Positions 25,073 to 33,360 of a DNA stretch of 64,000 nucleotides are shown piece after piece (positions within the stretch are counted from its first letter, which is position 1; each line of letters opens with the position of its first letter). The stretch comes from Pararhodobacter aggregans. GTDB taxonomy: Bacteria; Pseudomonadota; Alphaproteobacteria; Rhodobacterales; Rhodobacteraceae. The notes under the pieces are model-generated. The model was not told where the DNA came from. It saw nothing but the letters and a program-made list of their open reading frames with translations, and ran no database searches. The stretch is from contig NZ_QDDR01000001.1 of the NCBI RefSeq assembly GCF_003075525.1, positions 434,001-498,000 of the forward strand. The letters run 5' to 3'. A program made the position numbers and the translations under genes.

Positions 25073-27364
25073 CTAGGGCGGGGGGCGGACCAGCGGCGCG
25101 AGGGCGCCGCGCAGGCGTTCGCTTTCCGCCAGCAGGGTCGAGCTGCGCCGCACCAGTCCCAGCCGGTCGAAGGCCGCGCCTGGATCGGGCAACGGCGAGG
25201 GCGCCGCCGCGGCGGGGACCGTTTCCGAGGGCGGGGCTCCTGCCGGAGCCGCCGCGCCGGCAGCATCGGCGGGCGGCGAGGAGGTGTCCGGCTGGGTGAG
25301 GGCGATCTCGGCATGGCCGGGGGGGCGACCCAGCAGCGGTCCCAGGTCGGCGGCGGGGGCGGGGGCCTCCTGCGCGGCGGCCAACCCTTCGACCCGGCGC
25401 CAATCGGCGTCGAGGATCGCTGCCCGGGTCTCGGCCCCGGTATCGCCGAGCGTGGCGAATTCGTCGCCCGCCGCCCGGTGCTGGCCGATCCTTTCGAGCG
25501 CCGCCGCGCGCACCAGCCGCGCCGCCTCGCTGTCATCCTCGCCAAGCAGATCCAGCGCGGCCGTCCCGTCGCCGCCATCGAGCGCGGCCCGCGCCCGCAG
25601 CACCCGCGCCTCGGGATCGTCGAGCGTGCCGACCAGCGCCTCGACCGGGGTCGCCAGCCGGAGGTCCAGAAGCCGCGATGCCAGCGCCCGCCGGGTCTGC
25701 GGCAGCAGCGCCGGATCGCGCCAATCCTCGCGCGAGAGCACGGCCTCGACCAGCCCCAGATCGGTGCCATTGGACGCCATCGCCGCCCAGACCTCGTCGC
25801 GCAGATCGCCCAGCAGGCGGCGGTTCTCGCCCGTCCCGCTCATCCAGCTTTCCAGCCGGTCGAGCGCCGCGAAGGCATCGGTCATCGCCCCCGAGCGCGC
25901 GTTCAGCCGGATCACCGCGGCCATCAGCTCGGGTCCGGTGGGCTCGTCGCGGGCGGTGGCGGCCAGGGCCTCGGCCCCGGCGATATACTCGGGCGGGACC
26001 GGGGCCGCGGTCTGCAAAGCCAGATCGAGGCGGGTCTGCACCGTGTCGCTGCTGGCGTCGCCCTCATGCGCGAGCCGCAGCGCGGCATCGACGGGCAGCC
26101 CCCGGGCGCGATCGAGCCGGGCCTCGACCAGGGCCAGGGCCCCGGGCGAGACCCAGTCCGAGCGTTGCAGCGCATCGGCGATGATCCGCGCGGCATCAAG
26201 CGCCCCGGCATCGACCAGGGCCTCGGCCAGGCGCAGGCCGATCAGCCCGCGCATCGAGGCGGGCAGCGTCGAGAACGTCAGCGCCAGCTGGTCGGCGTTC
26301 TGGCGGATCGCGTCGGCCTCGGCGCCGGCGAGCACGGCCATCACCGAGGCGGCGCCACCGCAAGCGATGGCCTGCGCCAGGCGCATGCGCGAATTCGAGG
26401 CGCGATCCTCGAGCACATCGGCGGTGCCAAGGGCGAAATCGCGGCCGGCGACCGGATCGGGGCTGTTGTCGATGAGCGCCCGCGCCTCGGCGCCGAAACC
26501 GGCCGAGAGATAGACGCCGATCAGGTCGAGCTGGCTCTGTGGATCGGGCTGATCGAACTCGCCGTAAAGCGCGCGGGTGAGGCGGCCGAGATCCTCGGTG
26601 AAACGGGCGGGATCGTGGCCGAGCAGGCGATCGAGCAGCGCGCTGCCGTTGCAAAGCGCGGGCGGGGTGGCGACCGGCGGGGCATCGGGATCGGGCCGGT
26701 CGAGCACCGTGGCGATCCGCATGTTCGGCGGCATGTCGGGGAGCGGCGCGTCGGGCAGCACCCCCTGGCCGGTGGCGGCATGATCGGCGGCGACATCCAG
26801 CAGGCGCTGCCCGGCGGCGGCGGCAATCGAGCGGCCGAGATCCTGGGCCAGGGTTTCGAGGCGCGGATCGGCCTCGGGCACGGGGGCGTCGGGCGGGGTC
26901 GGCGGAGGCAGGGCGCGGGCGAGGGCTGCCCCGGCGGCACGGCCGGCGGCGATCGGATCGGGCGGCGGGACGCGGCGCGGCGGCGCGGGCGGGGCGGGGG
27001 GCAGTGCGACCTCGGGCGGCGCATCGGTGATGTCGAGGATCACCAGGCCCGGCCGCTCCTCCCAGGCGCGGATCGGGCAGTCGCAGGCCAGGCCGAGGCT
27101 GAGCACCGGACCCTCGGCGCTTGCCTCGGCCAGACGGCCCCGCGGGATCCGCTGAAAGAGCTGCGCCAGATCGAAGCGTGCCCCGTCGGCGGTGATGGTG
27201 AGCTGCCTCTCCCGTCCGTCGGGCGTCAGGGCCCAGCCGGTGCCCGGCGGGATCCGCACCACGACGCGGGTGAAATCGGCGTGCTCGCCCGCGAAGGGCG
27301 CGATGGTCTGGGCCCCCGCCGGTCCGGCGAGGGCAAGGAGGGCGCCCAGGGCGAGGGCGCGCAT
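25073..27364 (-). CDS. Large secreted protein of the flagellar cluster, function unknown
   Basis: A 763-residue protein starting with a clear signal peptide (MRALALGALLALAGPAGAQ), so periplasmic. Residues 20-110 look like a small beta domain (TRVVVRIPPGTGWALTPDG; GLACDCPI with two Cys). Pro/Ala-rich linkers follow at about 115-165 and again at about 660-720. The middle (about 290-640) is a series of Ala/Leu helices resembling a TPR- or HEAT-like solenoid. The ATG at 27364 overlaps the motA stop (ATGA), so it is the last gene of the leftward flagellar operon. Similar proteins follow motA in Rhodobacterales as I recall. A stator or basal-body role is inferred from position only. Confidence 0.75.
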   Translation of the reverse strand: MRALALGALLALAGPAGAQTIAPFAGEHADFTRVVVRIPPGTGWALTPDGRERQLTITADGARFDLAQLFQRIPRGRLAEASAEGPVLSLGLACDCPIRAWEERPGLVILDITDAPPEVALPPAPPAPPRRVPPPDPIAAGRAAGAALARALPPPTPPDAPVPEADPRLETLAQDLGRSIAAAAGQRLLDVAADHAATGQGVLPDAPLPDMPPNMRIATVLDRPDPDAPPVATPPALCNGSALLDRLLGHDPARFTEDLGRLTRALYGEFDQPDPQSQLDLIGVYLSAGFGAEARALIDNSPDPVAGRDFALGTADVLEDRASNSRMRLAQAIACGGAASVMAVLAGAEADAIRQNADQLALTFSTLPASMRGLIGLRLAEALVDAGALDAARIIADALQRSDWVSPGALALVEARLDRARGLPVDAALRLAHEGDASSDTVQTRLDLALQTAAPVPPEYIAGAEALAATARDEPTGPELMAAVIRLNARSGAMTDAFAALDRLESWMSGTGENRRLLGDLRDEVWAAMASNGTDLGLVEAVLSREDWRDPALLPQTRRALASRLLDLRLATPVEALVGTLDDPEARVLRARAALDGGDGTAALDLLGEDDSEAARLVRAAALERIGQHRAAGDEFATLGDTGAETRAAILDADWRRVEGLAAAQEAPAPAADLGPLLGRPPGHAEIALTQPDTSSPPADAAGAAAPAGAPPSETVPAAAAPSPLPDPGAAFDRLGLVRRSSTLLAESERLRGALAPLVRPPP

Positions 27365-28233
27365 CAGGCGGCCTCGCGTTTCAGGGCGCGCATCGCCTCC
27401 TCCAGCTCGCCATAGCTGGGGCGGACGTGGTGGGGCGTGTTCTGGCGCCCGACCTCGATGCACATATTGGCCGGGTGGTTGTGCAGGTTGGCGATCAGCA
27501 CCTCGCGGATCAGCTTGTAGAAATGCGCGTCCTCCTGCACCACCATCTGCATCTTGGCGGCGAAGGGGCCGACGAAGCCATAGGCCAGGAAAACCCCCAT
27601 GAAGGTGCCGACCAGCGCGCCGCCGATCAGCGCGCCCAGGATCTCGGGCGGCTGGTCGATGGAGGCCATGGTCTTGATGACGCCCAGCACGGCGGCGACG
27701 ATCCCCAGCGCGGGCATGCCGTCGGCCACGGTCTGCATCGCATGGCTGGAATGGAGCGCATGGGTGAGCGAGGCCTCCATCCGCTTGTCCAGAACCTCCT
27801 CGACCTGGAGGGGGTCGTCGTAGCTGAGGGTCATTGACCGGAGCGTGTCGCAGATCAGCTCGATCGCCTCGTGATCCTTCTGGATCTTGGGATATCGGCT
27901 GAAGATTTCCGAAGAATCGGGGCCTTCGATATGTTCCTCAAGCGCCACGGGGTTTTGCCGCGCCAGCCGGATCAGTTCGAACAGCAGGCACAGAAGGTCC
28001 TGATAATCCTGCGGTTTCCAGTGCGACCCCTTGAAGACCTTGCTTATGTCCTTGGCCGTATGCTTGGCACCGGCGCCGCTGTTGGCGATCAGGAAGGCCC
28101 CCAGCGCCGCGCCGCCGATCATCAGCCCTTCGAACGGCAGGGCGTGCAGGATGATGTCCATATGCCCGCCGGCCAGCAGGTAGCCCCCGAAGACGGTGGC
28201 GAAGACCGTGACGATGCCGATGATTCCGAGCAT
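27364..28233 (-). CDS. motA: Flagellar motor stator protein MotA
   Basis: A 289-residue stator subunit that with MotB forms the proton channel driving flagellar rotation. Four membrane segments are seen: two near the N-terminus (IIGIVTVFATVFGGYLLAG, LMIGGAALGAFLIA) and two after the large cytoplasmic loop (DGMPALGIVAAVLGVIKTM and GALIGGALVGTFMGVFLAYGF). The loop carries the Arg/Glu residues that touch the rotor (ELIRLARQNPVALEEHIE). PALGIVAAVLGV with the conserved Pro pairs with the MotB Asp. motB is not in this window. The stop overlaps the start of the downstream secreted-protein gene. Confidence 0.95.
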   Translation of the reverse strand: MLGIIGIVTVFATVFGGYLLAGGHMDIILHALPFEGLMIGGAALGAFLIANSGAGAKHTAKDISKVFKGSHWKPQDYQDLLCLLFELIRLARQNPVALEEHIEGPDSSEIFSRYPKIQKDHEAIELICDTLRSMTLSYDDPLQVEEVLDKRMEASLTHALHSSHAMQTVADGMPALGIVAAVLGVIKTMASIDQPPEILGALIGGALVGTFMGVFLAYGFVGPFAAKMQMVVQEDAHFYKLIREVLIANLHNHPANMCIEVGRQNTPHHVRPSYGELEEAMRALKREAA

Positions 28234-28299
28234 GACGCATTCCCGAAGCTGTTGGTTCGACGCTGGCAGGAGGAGCTTAAGAAAGCCTCACCACGCCCC

Positions 28300-28962
28300 T
28301 CATTCGCGCGGCACCAGCGCGTTGCGACCGGCGACGATGGCGCTGAGCGCATAGGCCTGGCGGGGCTCGATCCGGGCCAGGATCGCCCCGGCGACCTGCG
28401 GCTCCAGCCGGGCCAGGAAGCCCGCGGCGAAGTCGGGGTCCATCTCGGTGAAGACATTCGCCGCGTCCTCGGGGCGCATGGTCTGGAAGACGTTGACGAG
28501 ACGCGAGATATCGGTTTCGGCCGCCTGGTCGGCCCGGGCCATGGTCGCGGCGAGGTCGGCCTCGGCCGCCTGCAGTGCCTCGATCTGGGCCTGCACGCGC
28601 TCCTGCGCGGCGGCAAGGAGGGCGGCGCGTTCGTCGAGCTGCGCCTCGCGCTCGGCCAGAGCGGTTTCGCGCTCGCGCAGTTCCAGCGACAGGCGGGCGT
28701 CGCTGACCGGGCTCGTGCGCAGGGGCAGGATGTCCTCAGCCCGGGTCGGGCTGCTGGCGGGCGGGTCCTGGGCCAGGGCGCTGCCGACGCCGGACACGAG
28801 GCGCAGGCCGCCGCCGATCAGGAACAGCACCGCCAGCACCGGCAGCACCCGGGTCCGGCGACGAGGGGCGGCCCGGACCTTGGCGGCCGGTTTGGCAGAG
28901 GGGGCCGGTCTGGCGGCGGGGGCCGGTTTCGGCGCCGCAGGCGCGCGGGGCAGCCGCAGCAT
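28300..28962 (-). CDS. MotE-like protein with MgtE-N/FliG-like C-terminal domain
   Basis: A 220-residue protein. It starts with a Pro/Ala/Lys-rich cytoplasmic tail (about 1-38), then one membrane helix (VLPVLAVLFLIGGGLRLVSG, about 39-58), a periplasmic coiled coil rich in Ala/Glu/Gln (about 85-150), and a C-terminal repeat MRPEDAANVFTEMDPDFAAG...LEPQVAGAILARIEP (about 158-200), the MgtE N-terminal-like helical motif. In rhizobia a protein of this build, MotE, stabilises the motility protein MotC. Its place between motA and fliL fits a motor-assembly chaperone. ATG overlaps the stop of the next upstream gene (ATGA). Confidence 0.75.
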   Translation of the reverse strand: MLRLPRAPAAPKPAPAARPAPSAKPAAKVRAAPRRRTRVLPVLAVLFLIGGGLRLVSGVGSALAQDPPASSPTRAEDILPLRTSPVSDARLSLELRERETALAEREAQLDERAALLAAAQERVQAQIEALQAAEADLAATMARADQAAETDISRLVNVFQTMRPEDAANVFTEMDPDFAAGFLARLEPQVAGAILARIEPRQAYALSAIVAGRNALVPRE

Positions 28963-29429
28963 CAGAGCGCTCCGCTGGTCTGGCGGCGGCGCAGGACGCG
29001 GGCGCGCTGCGGGGGCTCGGCCGGGTCATCGGCGGGCTCCTCGGCCAGCGCCTCGACCGGGCGTATGCTGCGCCGCAGCGTCTCGCCCGGCCAGGGGGTC
29101 GGCGGGCGCGGGCCGGGGGCGCGCGGGGCGGCGGCCCGCGCCTCCTCGGGCAGGTCGTGCATCGAGGCGACCAGCAGCTCCAGCTTGCGGGCCACGGCTT
29201 CGGCGCGGGCGGTCTGGCCGTCCAGACGCCCGCCGGCCCGGCCGGTCGCCTCCTGCGCGGAGCGCAACGAGCGGGCGAGGTCGTCGACCTGCGCCGAAAG
29301 GACGGCGATGGCGCTGCCCATCCCGCCCTCAAGCGAGCCCAGCGCCTTCAGGCGCCGCGACAGGATCACGCAATAGGTGGCCGCGCCCATCGAGGCGGCG
29401 GTAAGAAGAAGGTCGGACAGATACTCCAT
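28962..29429 (-). CDS. Membrane-anchored flagellar-cluster protein, DUF6468-like
   Basis: A 155-residue protein with an N-terminal membrane helix (YLSDLLLTAASMGAATYCVILSRRL, residues 3-27), a coiled region (GGMGSAIAVLSAQVDDLARSL...RAEAVARKLELLVASMHDL) and a Pro/Arg-rich tail. I associate this arrangement (YxxxLNRRLxxL then a long helix) with DUF6468 proteins of alphaproteobacterial flagellar clusters, from memory. It lies 10 bases after fliL and overlaps the MotE-like gene. Function is unknown; it may be a partner of FliL or the stators. Confidence 0.65.
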   Translation of the reverse strand: MEYLSDLLLTAASMGAATYCVILSRRLKALGSLEGGMGSAIAVLSAQVDDLARSLRSAQEATGRAGGRLDGQTARAEAVARKLELLVASMHDLPEEARAAAPRAPGPRPPTPWPGETLRRSIRPVEALAEEPADDPAEPPQRARVLRRRQTSGAL

Positions 29430-29439
29430 GACAAGCCCC

Positions 29440-29991
29440 TCAGTTGAAGACGAATTCGATGATGAGAAGGTCGTTGACCAGGCCGGGCCCGGTGACGATC
29501 TGGACCCGGCGCAGCATCTGCGCGCGAAGCCGCAGCAGCGCCGCGGGTTCCTCGAGTTCCGGCGGGTCGAGCGCCCGCAGATAGATGTTCAGCACATCCA
29601 TGATCCGCGGCATCAGCGCCTGCACCGCCCCCGCGGCGCCCGGCGCCACCTCAAGCTGGGCGCCGAACCGCAGATGGCGGGTGTCGGCGCCGCGGCCGAG
29701 GTTGACGGTGATCGGCTCAAGCGGCACGAAACCGGTGCTGCCCCCGGCCTCGCCATGGCCCCCGGCAGGGGCCGCGGCGGGCGCGCCATGCGCCGGGGCG
29801 GCGCCGTGCCCGCCCTCCGCCGCGGCCGATTCGCTTGCCGGCGCGCCGCCGCCCAGAAGGGAATCGAGCATCCCGGAATAGGTGGCGTAAAAGCCCCCGC
29901 CCGCCCCCGCGAGCGCCAGCACGAGGCCAATCAGAAGCGGAAGTTTCGATTTCTTTTCAGGCGCTTGGTCGGGTGGGGCAGCGGTGGCCAT
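29440..29991 (-). CDS. fliL: Flagellar basal-body-associated protein FliL
   Basis: A 183-residue FliL, a single-span inner-membrane protein that forms a ring around the stator units and raises motor torque. The helix is LPLLIGLVLALAGAGGGFYA (about residues 17-36), followed by a Gly/Ala/His-rich linker (about 55-95). The periplasmic FliL domain has FVPLEPITVNLGRGADTRHLRFG and MPRIMDVLNIYLRALDPPELEEPAALLRLRAQMLRRV, the conserved second half. It is the first gene of the leftward operon and divergent from fliF, 143 bases away. Confidence 0.93.
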   Translation of the reverse strand: MATAAPPDQAPEKKSKLPLLIGLVLALAGAGGGFYATYSGMLDSLLGGGAPASESAAAEGGHGAAPAHGAPAAAPAGGHGEAGGSTGFVPLEPITVNLGRGADTRHLRFGAQLEVAPGAAGAVQALMPRIMDVLNIYLRALDPPELEEPAALLRLRAQMLRRVQIVTGPGLVNDLLIIEFVFN

Positions 29992-30022
29992 GGCGCGGGG
30001 GTCCCTTCTGGATCGGAATCGC

Positions 30023-30037
30023 GTTCCTGCGATGTTC
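30023..30037 (+). promoter_or_regulatory. GTTC-N7-GTTC (LexA-type) box in the fliL/fliF gap
   Basis: GTTC at 30023-30026 and 30034-30037 with 7 bases between them. It lies 32 bases before the fliL start codon, on the opposite strand to fliL. This is the second exact match in an intergenic region of this window. Confidence 0.4.
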
Positions 30038-30062
30038 CCGAGACCGTTTTCGCATGATGTGG

Positions 30063-30077
30063 CTAACTCATTGTTAA
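30063..30077. promoter_or_regulatory. CtrA-like site between fliL and fliF
   Basis: CTAA-N7-TTAA (30063-30066 and 30074-30077) is one base off the CtrA consensus TTAA-N7-TTAA. It sits in the middle of the divergent flagellar promoter region, 58 bases before fliF and 72 before fliL. CtrA is the known activator of flagellar genes in Rhodobacterales. Confidence 0.5.
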
Positions 30078-30134
30078 TCGAGTCGGGTCAAGGATCGCCT
30101 CATCGGGACAGAACGTCCGCGAGGGGGACCGACT

Positions 30135-31709
30135 TTGGAACAGCTCCTGTCAACCTGGAACGCGCTGGAGCCGCGCCGCCGACTGATCGCCGTGGTGGCG
30201 GCGGTGGGCGTCTTCGCGGGTATCCTGATGCTGGCCCGGATCGCCACCACGCCGGGCATGGCGCTGCTCTATGCCGGGCTCGAAGGGTCCCAGGCCGGTG
30301 AGGTGATCCAGGCGCTTGACCAGCGCGGGCTGCGCTACGAGGTGCGGGGCGACGCGATCTATGTCGATGCCACGCAGCGGGACGAGACGCGGATGGCGCT
30401 GGCCGCGCAGGGGCTGCCGGCCAATTCCTCGACCGGCTACGAGATCCTCGACGGGCTCACGGGCTTCGGCACCACGGCGCAGATGTTCGACGCCGCCTAT
30501 TGGCGCGCCAAGGAAGGGGAGCTGGCCCGCACGATCATGGCGAGCCCCTATATCCGCTTCGCCCGGGTGCATATCTCGCAAGGCGCGACCCAGCCCTTCC
30601 GGCGCGACCAGAACGCCTCGGCCTCGGTCACGGTGACGACGACCGGCGGCGCGATGACGCCGCAGCAGGGCCAGGCGCTGCGCTATCTCGTCGCCTCGGC
30701 GGTGGCCGGGCTCGCGCCCGAGCATGTGGCGGTGATCGATTCGAACGGTGGCATGGTGCTGGGCGAGGACGACAGCCCCACTGCCCGCACCAACGACCGG
30801 GCCGAACAGATGCGCCACAATGTGGAGCGCATGCTGGAGGCCCGGGTCGGCAGCGGCCGCGCCGTGGTCGAGGTGAACATCGAGACGGTGACCGACCGCG
30901 AGACGATCACCGAGCGGCTGGTCGATCCGACGACCCGGGCCGCGGTCAGCCAGGAGAGCGAGCAGCGCAACGCCACCTCGACCGAGACCCCGGGCGCCGG
31001 GGTCACCGTTGCCTCCAACCTGCCGGACGGCAATGCCGCGGCGGGCGACGGGCGCAGCGAGTCGCGCGACCAGACGACCCGCGAGCGCACCGACTGGGAA
31101 GTCAGCCAGACCAGCCGCCAGGTCGAGCGCGGGCCGGGGGCGATCCGGCGGCTGACGGTCGCGGTGCTGGTCGACGGGGTGCGCAGCACCGATGCCAATG
31201 GCGTCGTGCAATGGACCCCGCGCCCCGAGGAGGAACTGGTGGCGCTGCGCGAACTGGTTGCCTCGGCCGTGGGGTTCGACGAGCAGCGCGGCGATGTCAT
31301 CACGCTGCGCTCGCTGCAATTCGAGCCGGTGGCCGAGACGCTGGGCACGCCCGGGGTCACCAGCTGGCTGGCCGGGCTCGACATCATGAGTCTGATCCGG
31401 CTGGCGGCGCTGGCGCTGGTGGTGCTGTTCGTCGCGCTCTTCGTGCTGCGGCCGATCCTGAAGGGCGGCGGCGGCGGCGGGGCGGCGGCCGCACCGGCCG
31501 AGGATGACGACCTGATGGCCGGTTTCGCACCGATGATCGCCATGGCGCCGGGGCTCAGCGGCGAGATCGACGGCGATTTCAGCGCCGGCGACGAGACGGG
31601 CGAGGGTGCCGATCCGGTCGAGCGGATGCGCGCCCTGATCGCCGAGCGCCAGGACGAGACGCTGGAGATCCTGCGCAACTGGATGGAAGAACCCGAGGAG
31701 AACCGCTGA
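30135..31709 (+). CDS. fliF: Flagellar MS-ring protein FliF (TTG start)
   Basis: A 524-residue MS-ring protein, the inner-membrane base on which the flagellum assembles. There is a membrane helix near the N-terminus (LIAVVAAVGVFAGILMLARI, about 16-35) and another near residues 415-440 (IRLAALALVVLFVALFVLRPIL). The periplasmic YscJ/FliF ring domain has EGSQAGEVIQALDQRGLRYEV, RIARTI-like ELARTIMASPYIRFARVHIS and ASVTVTT. The C-terminal tail DPVERMRALIAERQDETLEI then LRNWMEE is the FliG-binding end. The start is TTG at 30135, with GAGGGGG 7 bases before it. No ATG is available before the conserved N-terminus. Confidence 0.95.
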   Translation: MEQLLSTWNALEPRRRLIAVVAAVGVFAGILMLARIATTPGMALLYAGLEGSQAGEVIQALDQRGLRYEVRGDAIYVDATQRDETRMALAAQGLPANSSTGYEILDGLTGFGTTAQMFDAAYWRAKEGELARTIMASPYIRFARVHISQGATQPFRRDQNASASVTVTTTGGAMTPQQGQALRYLVASAVAGLAPEHVAVIDSNGGMVLGEDDSPTARTNDRAEQMRHNVERMLEARVGSGRAVVEVNIETVTDRETITERLVDPTTRAAVSQESEQRNATSTETPGAGVTVASNLPDGNAAAGDGRSESRDQTTRERTDWEVSQTSRQVERGPGAIRRLTVAVLVDGVRSTDANGVVQWTPRPEEELVALRELVASAVGFDEQRGDVITLRSLQFEPVAETLGTPGVTSWLAGLDIMSLIRLAALALVVLFVALFVLRPILKGGGGGGAAAAPAEDDDLMAGFAPMIAMAPGLSGEIDGDFSAGDETGEGADPVERMRALIAERQDETLEILRNWMEEPEENR

Positions 31710-32305
31710 TGCCCCAGCCCCTGCGCCTGGAGGTTTTCGAGACCCCCGATACGCTCGACGGTCCGGCGCTGCTCATGCCCGAGGAGCTCGAGGATCTGCG
31801 CCTCAACGCCTATGAACGCGGCTATGTCGCAGGCTGGGAAGACGGCAGCCAGCAGGTGACCGGCGAAAGCGACCAGCGCCGCGCGGCGGTGGAACGGACC
31901 GCCGAGCAGCTGGCCTTCACCTATCACGAGGCGCGGGGCCATGTGCTCAGGGCGCTGGAACCGCTTTTTGCGGCGATGGTCGAGACGGTGCTGCCGCGGG
32001 CCGCCCGGGCTGCGGTCGTGCCGCTGGCGCTGGAACAGCTGATGCCGCTTGCCCATGCCACGGCCGAGGCGCCGCTGGTGCTGCGCGTGCCGCCCGGGCG
32101 GCGCGACGCGTTCCGCGCGGCGCTGTCGGGGGTGGTGCTGCCGCCCCTCGACATCGTCGAGACCGAGGATCTGGCCGAGGGGCAGGCGGCCTTTGCCTTC
32201 GGCCCCGCCGAGACCTGCATCGACCTGACCCATGCCTCCCTGGCCATCGGTCAGGCCATCGACGCCTTCTACAGCATCCAGCACGAGGAGAGCCGCCTTG
32301 CCTGA
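31709..32305 (+). CDS. fliH: FliH-like flagellar export ATPase regulator
   Basis: A 198-residue protein in the place of FliH, the negative regulator and stator of the export ATPase FliI. RGYVAGWEDGSQQ near residues 37-49 is the kind of GYxxG segment at the start of the FliH helical region. A long helix rich in Ala, Glu and Arg follows, and the C-terminal half is a compact alpha/beta domain with LVLRVPPGRRDAFRAAL. Similarity is weak, as usual for FliH, so the call depends on position between fliF and fliN. Its ATG shares one base with the fliF stop (TGATG). fliI is not in this window. Confidence 0.7.
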   Translation: MPQPLRLEVFETPDTLDGPALLMPEELEDLRLNAYERGYVAGWEDGSQQVTGESDQRRAAVERTAEQLAFTYHEARGHVLRALEPLFAAMVETVLPRAARAAVVPLALEQLMPLAHATAEAPLVLRVPPGRRDAFRAALSGVVLPPLDIVETEDLAEGQAAFAFGPAETCIDLTHASLAIGQAIDAFYSIQHEESRLA

Positions 32306-32591
32306 ATCCGCATCGCCCGAGAGCCCCGCCACCCTGGGCCGCGGCGCCTTCACCCAGGTGCCGATCGAGATCACCGTCGCCGTCGGTCGCGCCCGCCCGC
32401 TGGTCCGCGACCTGTTGCGGCTGCAGCGCGACTCGGTCCTGTCGCTGGACCGCCGGGTCGAGGATCCGGTCGAGCTGTTCGTCGGGGACCGGCTGATCGC
32501 GCGCGGCGTGCTGGAGGAACTGGACGGCGATCAGGCCGGGCAGATGGCGGTGCGGCTGACCGAGGTCGCCGATCTGTCGAACGGTCTCTGA
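32298..32591 (+). CDS. fliN: Flagellar motor switch protein FliN (TTG start)
   Basis: A 97-residue FliN, the SpoA-domain component of the C-ring. The core is QVPIEITVAVGRARPLVRDL (about residues 19-38) and LQRDSVLSLDRRVEDPVELF, then VGDRLIARGVLEEL (about 40-74), matching the VxLGxxxLxxxDLLxLxxGDVIxLD pattern. No ATG precedes this core. TTG at 32298 has GAGGAG 7 bases before it and overlaps the fliH stop by 8 bases, so it is the likely start. fliM, the other C-ring SpoA protein, is not adjacent. Confidence 0.9.
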   Translation: MPESASPESPATLGRGAFTQVPIEITVAVGRARPLVRDLLRLQRDSVLSLDRRVEDPVELFVGDRLIARGVLEELDGDQAGQMAVRLTEVADLSNGL

Positions 32592-32592
32592 G

Positions 32593-33357
32593 ATGGGGCG
32601 GGGCGCGCCGGGATGGAAGACCGGGGGCGCCCGCCGCTGTGCCCTGCTGGCGCTGGGCGCGGCGCTGATCGTGGTGCTGCCCCAGGCGGCCCTGGCGCAG
32701 GAGATCACGCTCGACATGGGCGAAGGCGGCAGCCTCGCCCTGCGCTCGGTCCAGCTGCTGGTGCTGCTCACGCTGCTGAGCCTGGTGCCGGGGCTGATGA
32801 TCATGGTGACCTGCTTTCCCTTCATCGTCACCGTGCTGGCGATCCTGCGGCAGGCCATCGGGCTGCAGCAATCGCCGCCCGGGATGCTGTTGACGACCTT
32901 GGCGCTGTTTCTGACCTATTTCGTCATGGAGCCGACCTTCACCGCCGCCTGGGAGGCCGGGGTGCTGCCCCTGCAGGCCGGGCAGATCGGGGTCGAGGCG
33001 GCGATGACCGAGGCCATCGCGCCCTTCCGCGGCTTCATGGCCGCGCGCATCGACCCCCAGACCTGGGCCGGACTGGCAGAGTTGCGCCCCGACCCGCCCG
33101 CCTTCTCGGCCGAGGGGCCGCTCTCGGTGCTCATCCCCTCGTTCCTGCTGTCCGAACTGAGCCATGCCTTCGAAGTGGGCTTCGTGATCTTCCTGCCCTT
33201 CCTGATCATCGACCTAGTGGTGGCCGCGGTCCTGATGTCGATGGGCATGATGATGGTGCCGCCGGCCGTGGTCTCGCTACCCTTCAAGCTGGCGTTCTTC
33301 GTGGTGGCCGATGGCTGGACGCTGGTCTCGGCCTCGCTGGTGCGGGGGTATTTCTGA
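32593..33357 (+). CDS. fliP: Flagellar type III export protein FliP
   Basis: A 254-residue core protein of the flagellar export gate (FliP5-FliQ4-FliR1). It has a cleaved signal peptide (about residues 1-36, ending in QAALAQE), as known for FliP. Four hydrophobic segments follow, including SVQLLVLLTLLSLVPGLMIM with MVTCFPFIVTVLAILRQAIG (about 52-90) and the C-terminal VPPAVVSLPFKLAFFVVADGWTL. The acidic/hydrophilic region between them (about 105-180) is typical. ATG follows the fliN stop after 1 base. It is the last gene of the rightward operon here; fliQ and fliR are elsewhere. Repeat copy B starts 3 bases beyond. Confidence 0.96.
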   Translation: MGRGAPGWKTGGARRCALLALGAALIVVLPQAALAQEITLDMGEGGSLALRSVQLLVLLTLLSLVPGLMIMVTCFPFIVTVLAILRQAIGLQQSPPGMLLTTLALFLTYFVMEPTFTAAWEAGVLPLQAGQIGVEAAMTEAIAPFRGFMAARIDPQTWAGLAELRPDPPAFSAEGPLSVLIPSFLLSELSHAFEVGFVIFLPFLIIDLVVAAVLMSMGMMMVPPAVVSLPFKLAFFVVADGWTLVSASLVRGYF

Positions 33358-33360
33358 CCG

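Noticed and set aside
24860-27415. Open plus-strand frame of about 851 codons
   Set aside because: It is antisense to the secreted protein gene with its clear signal peptide and its ATGA overlap with motA; no recognisable domain.
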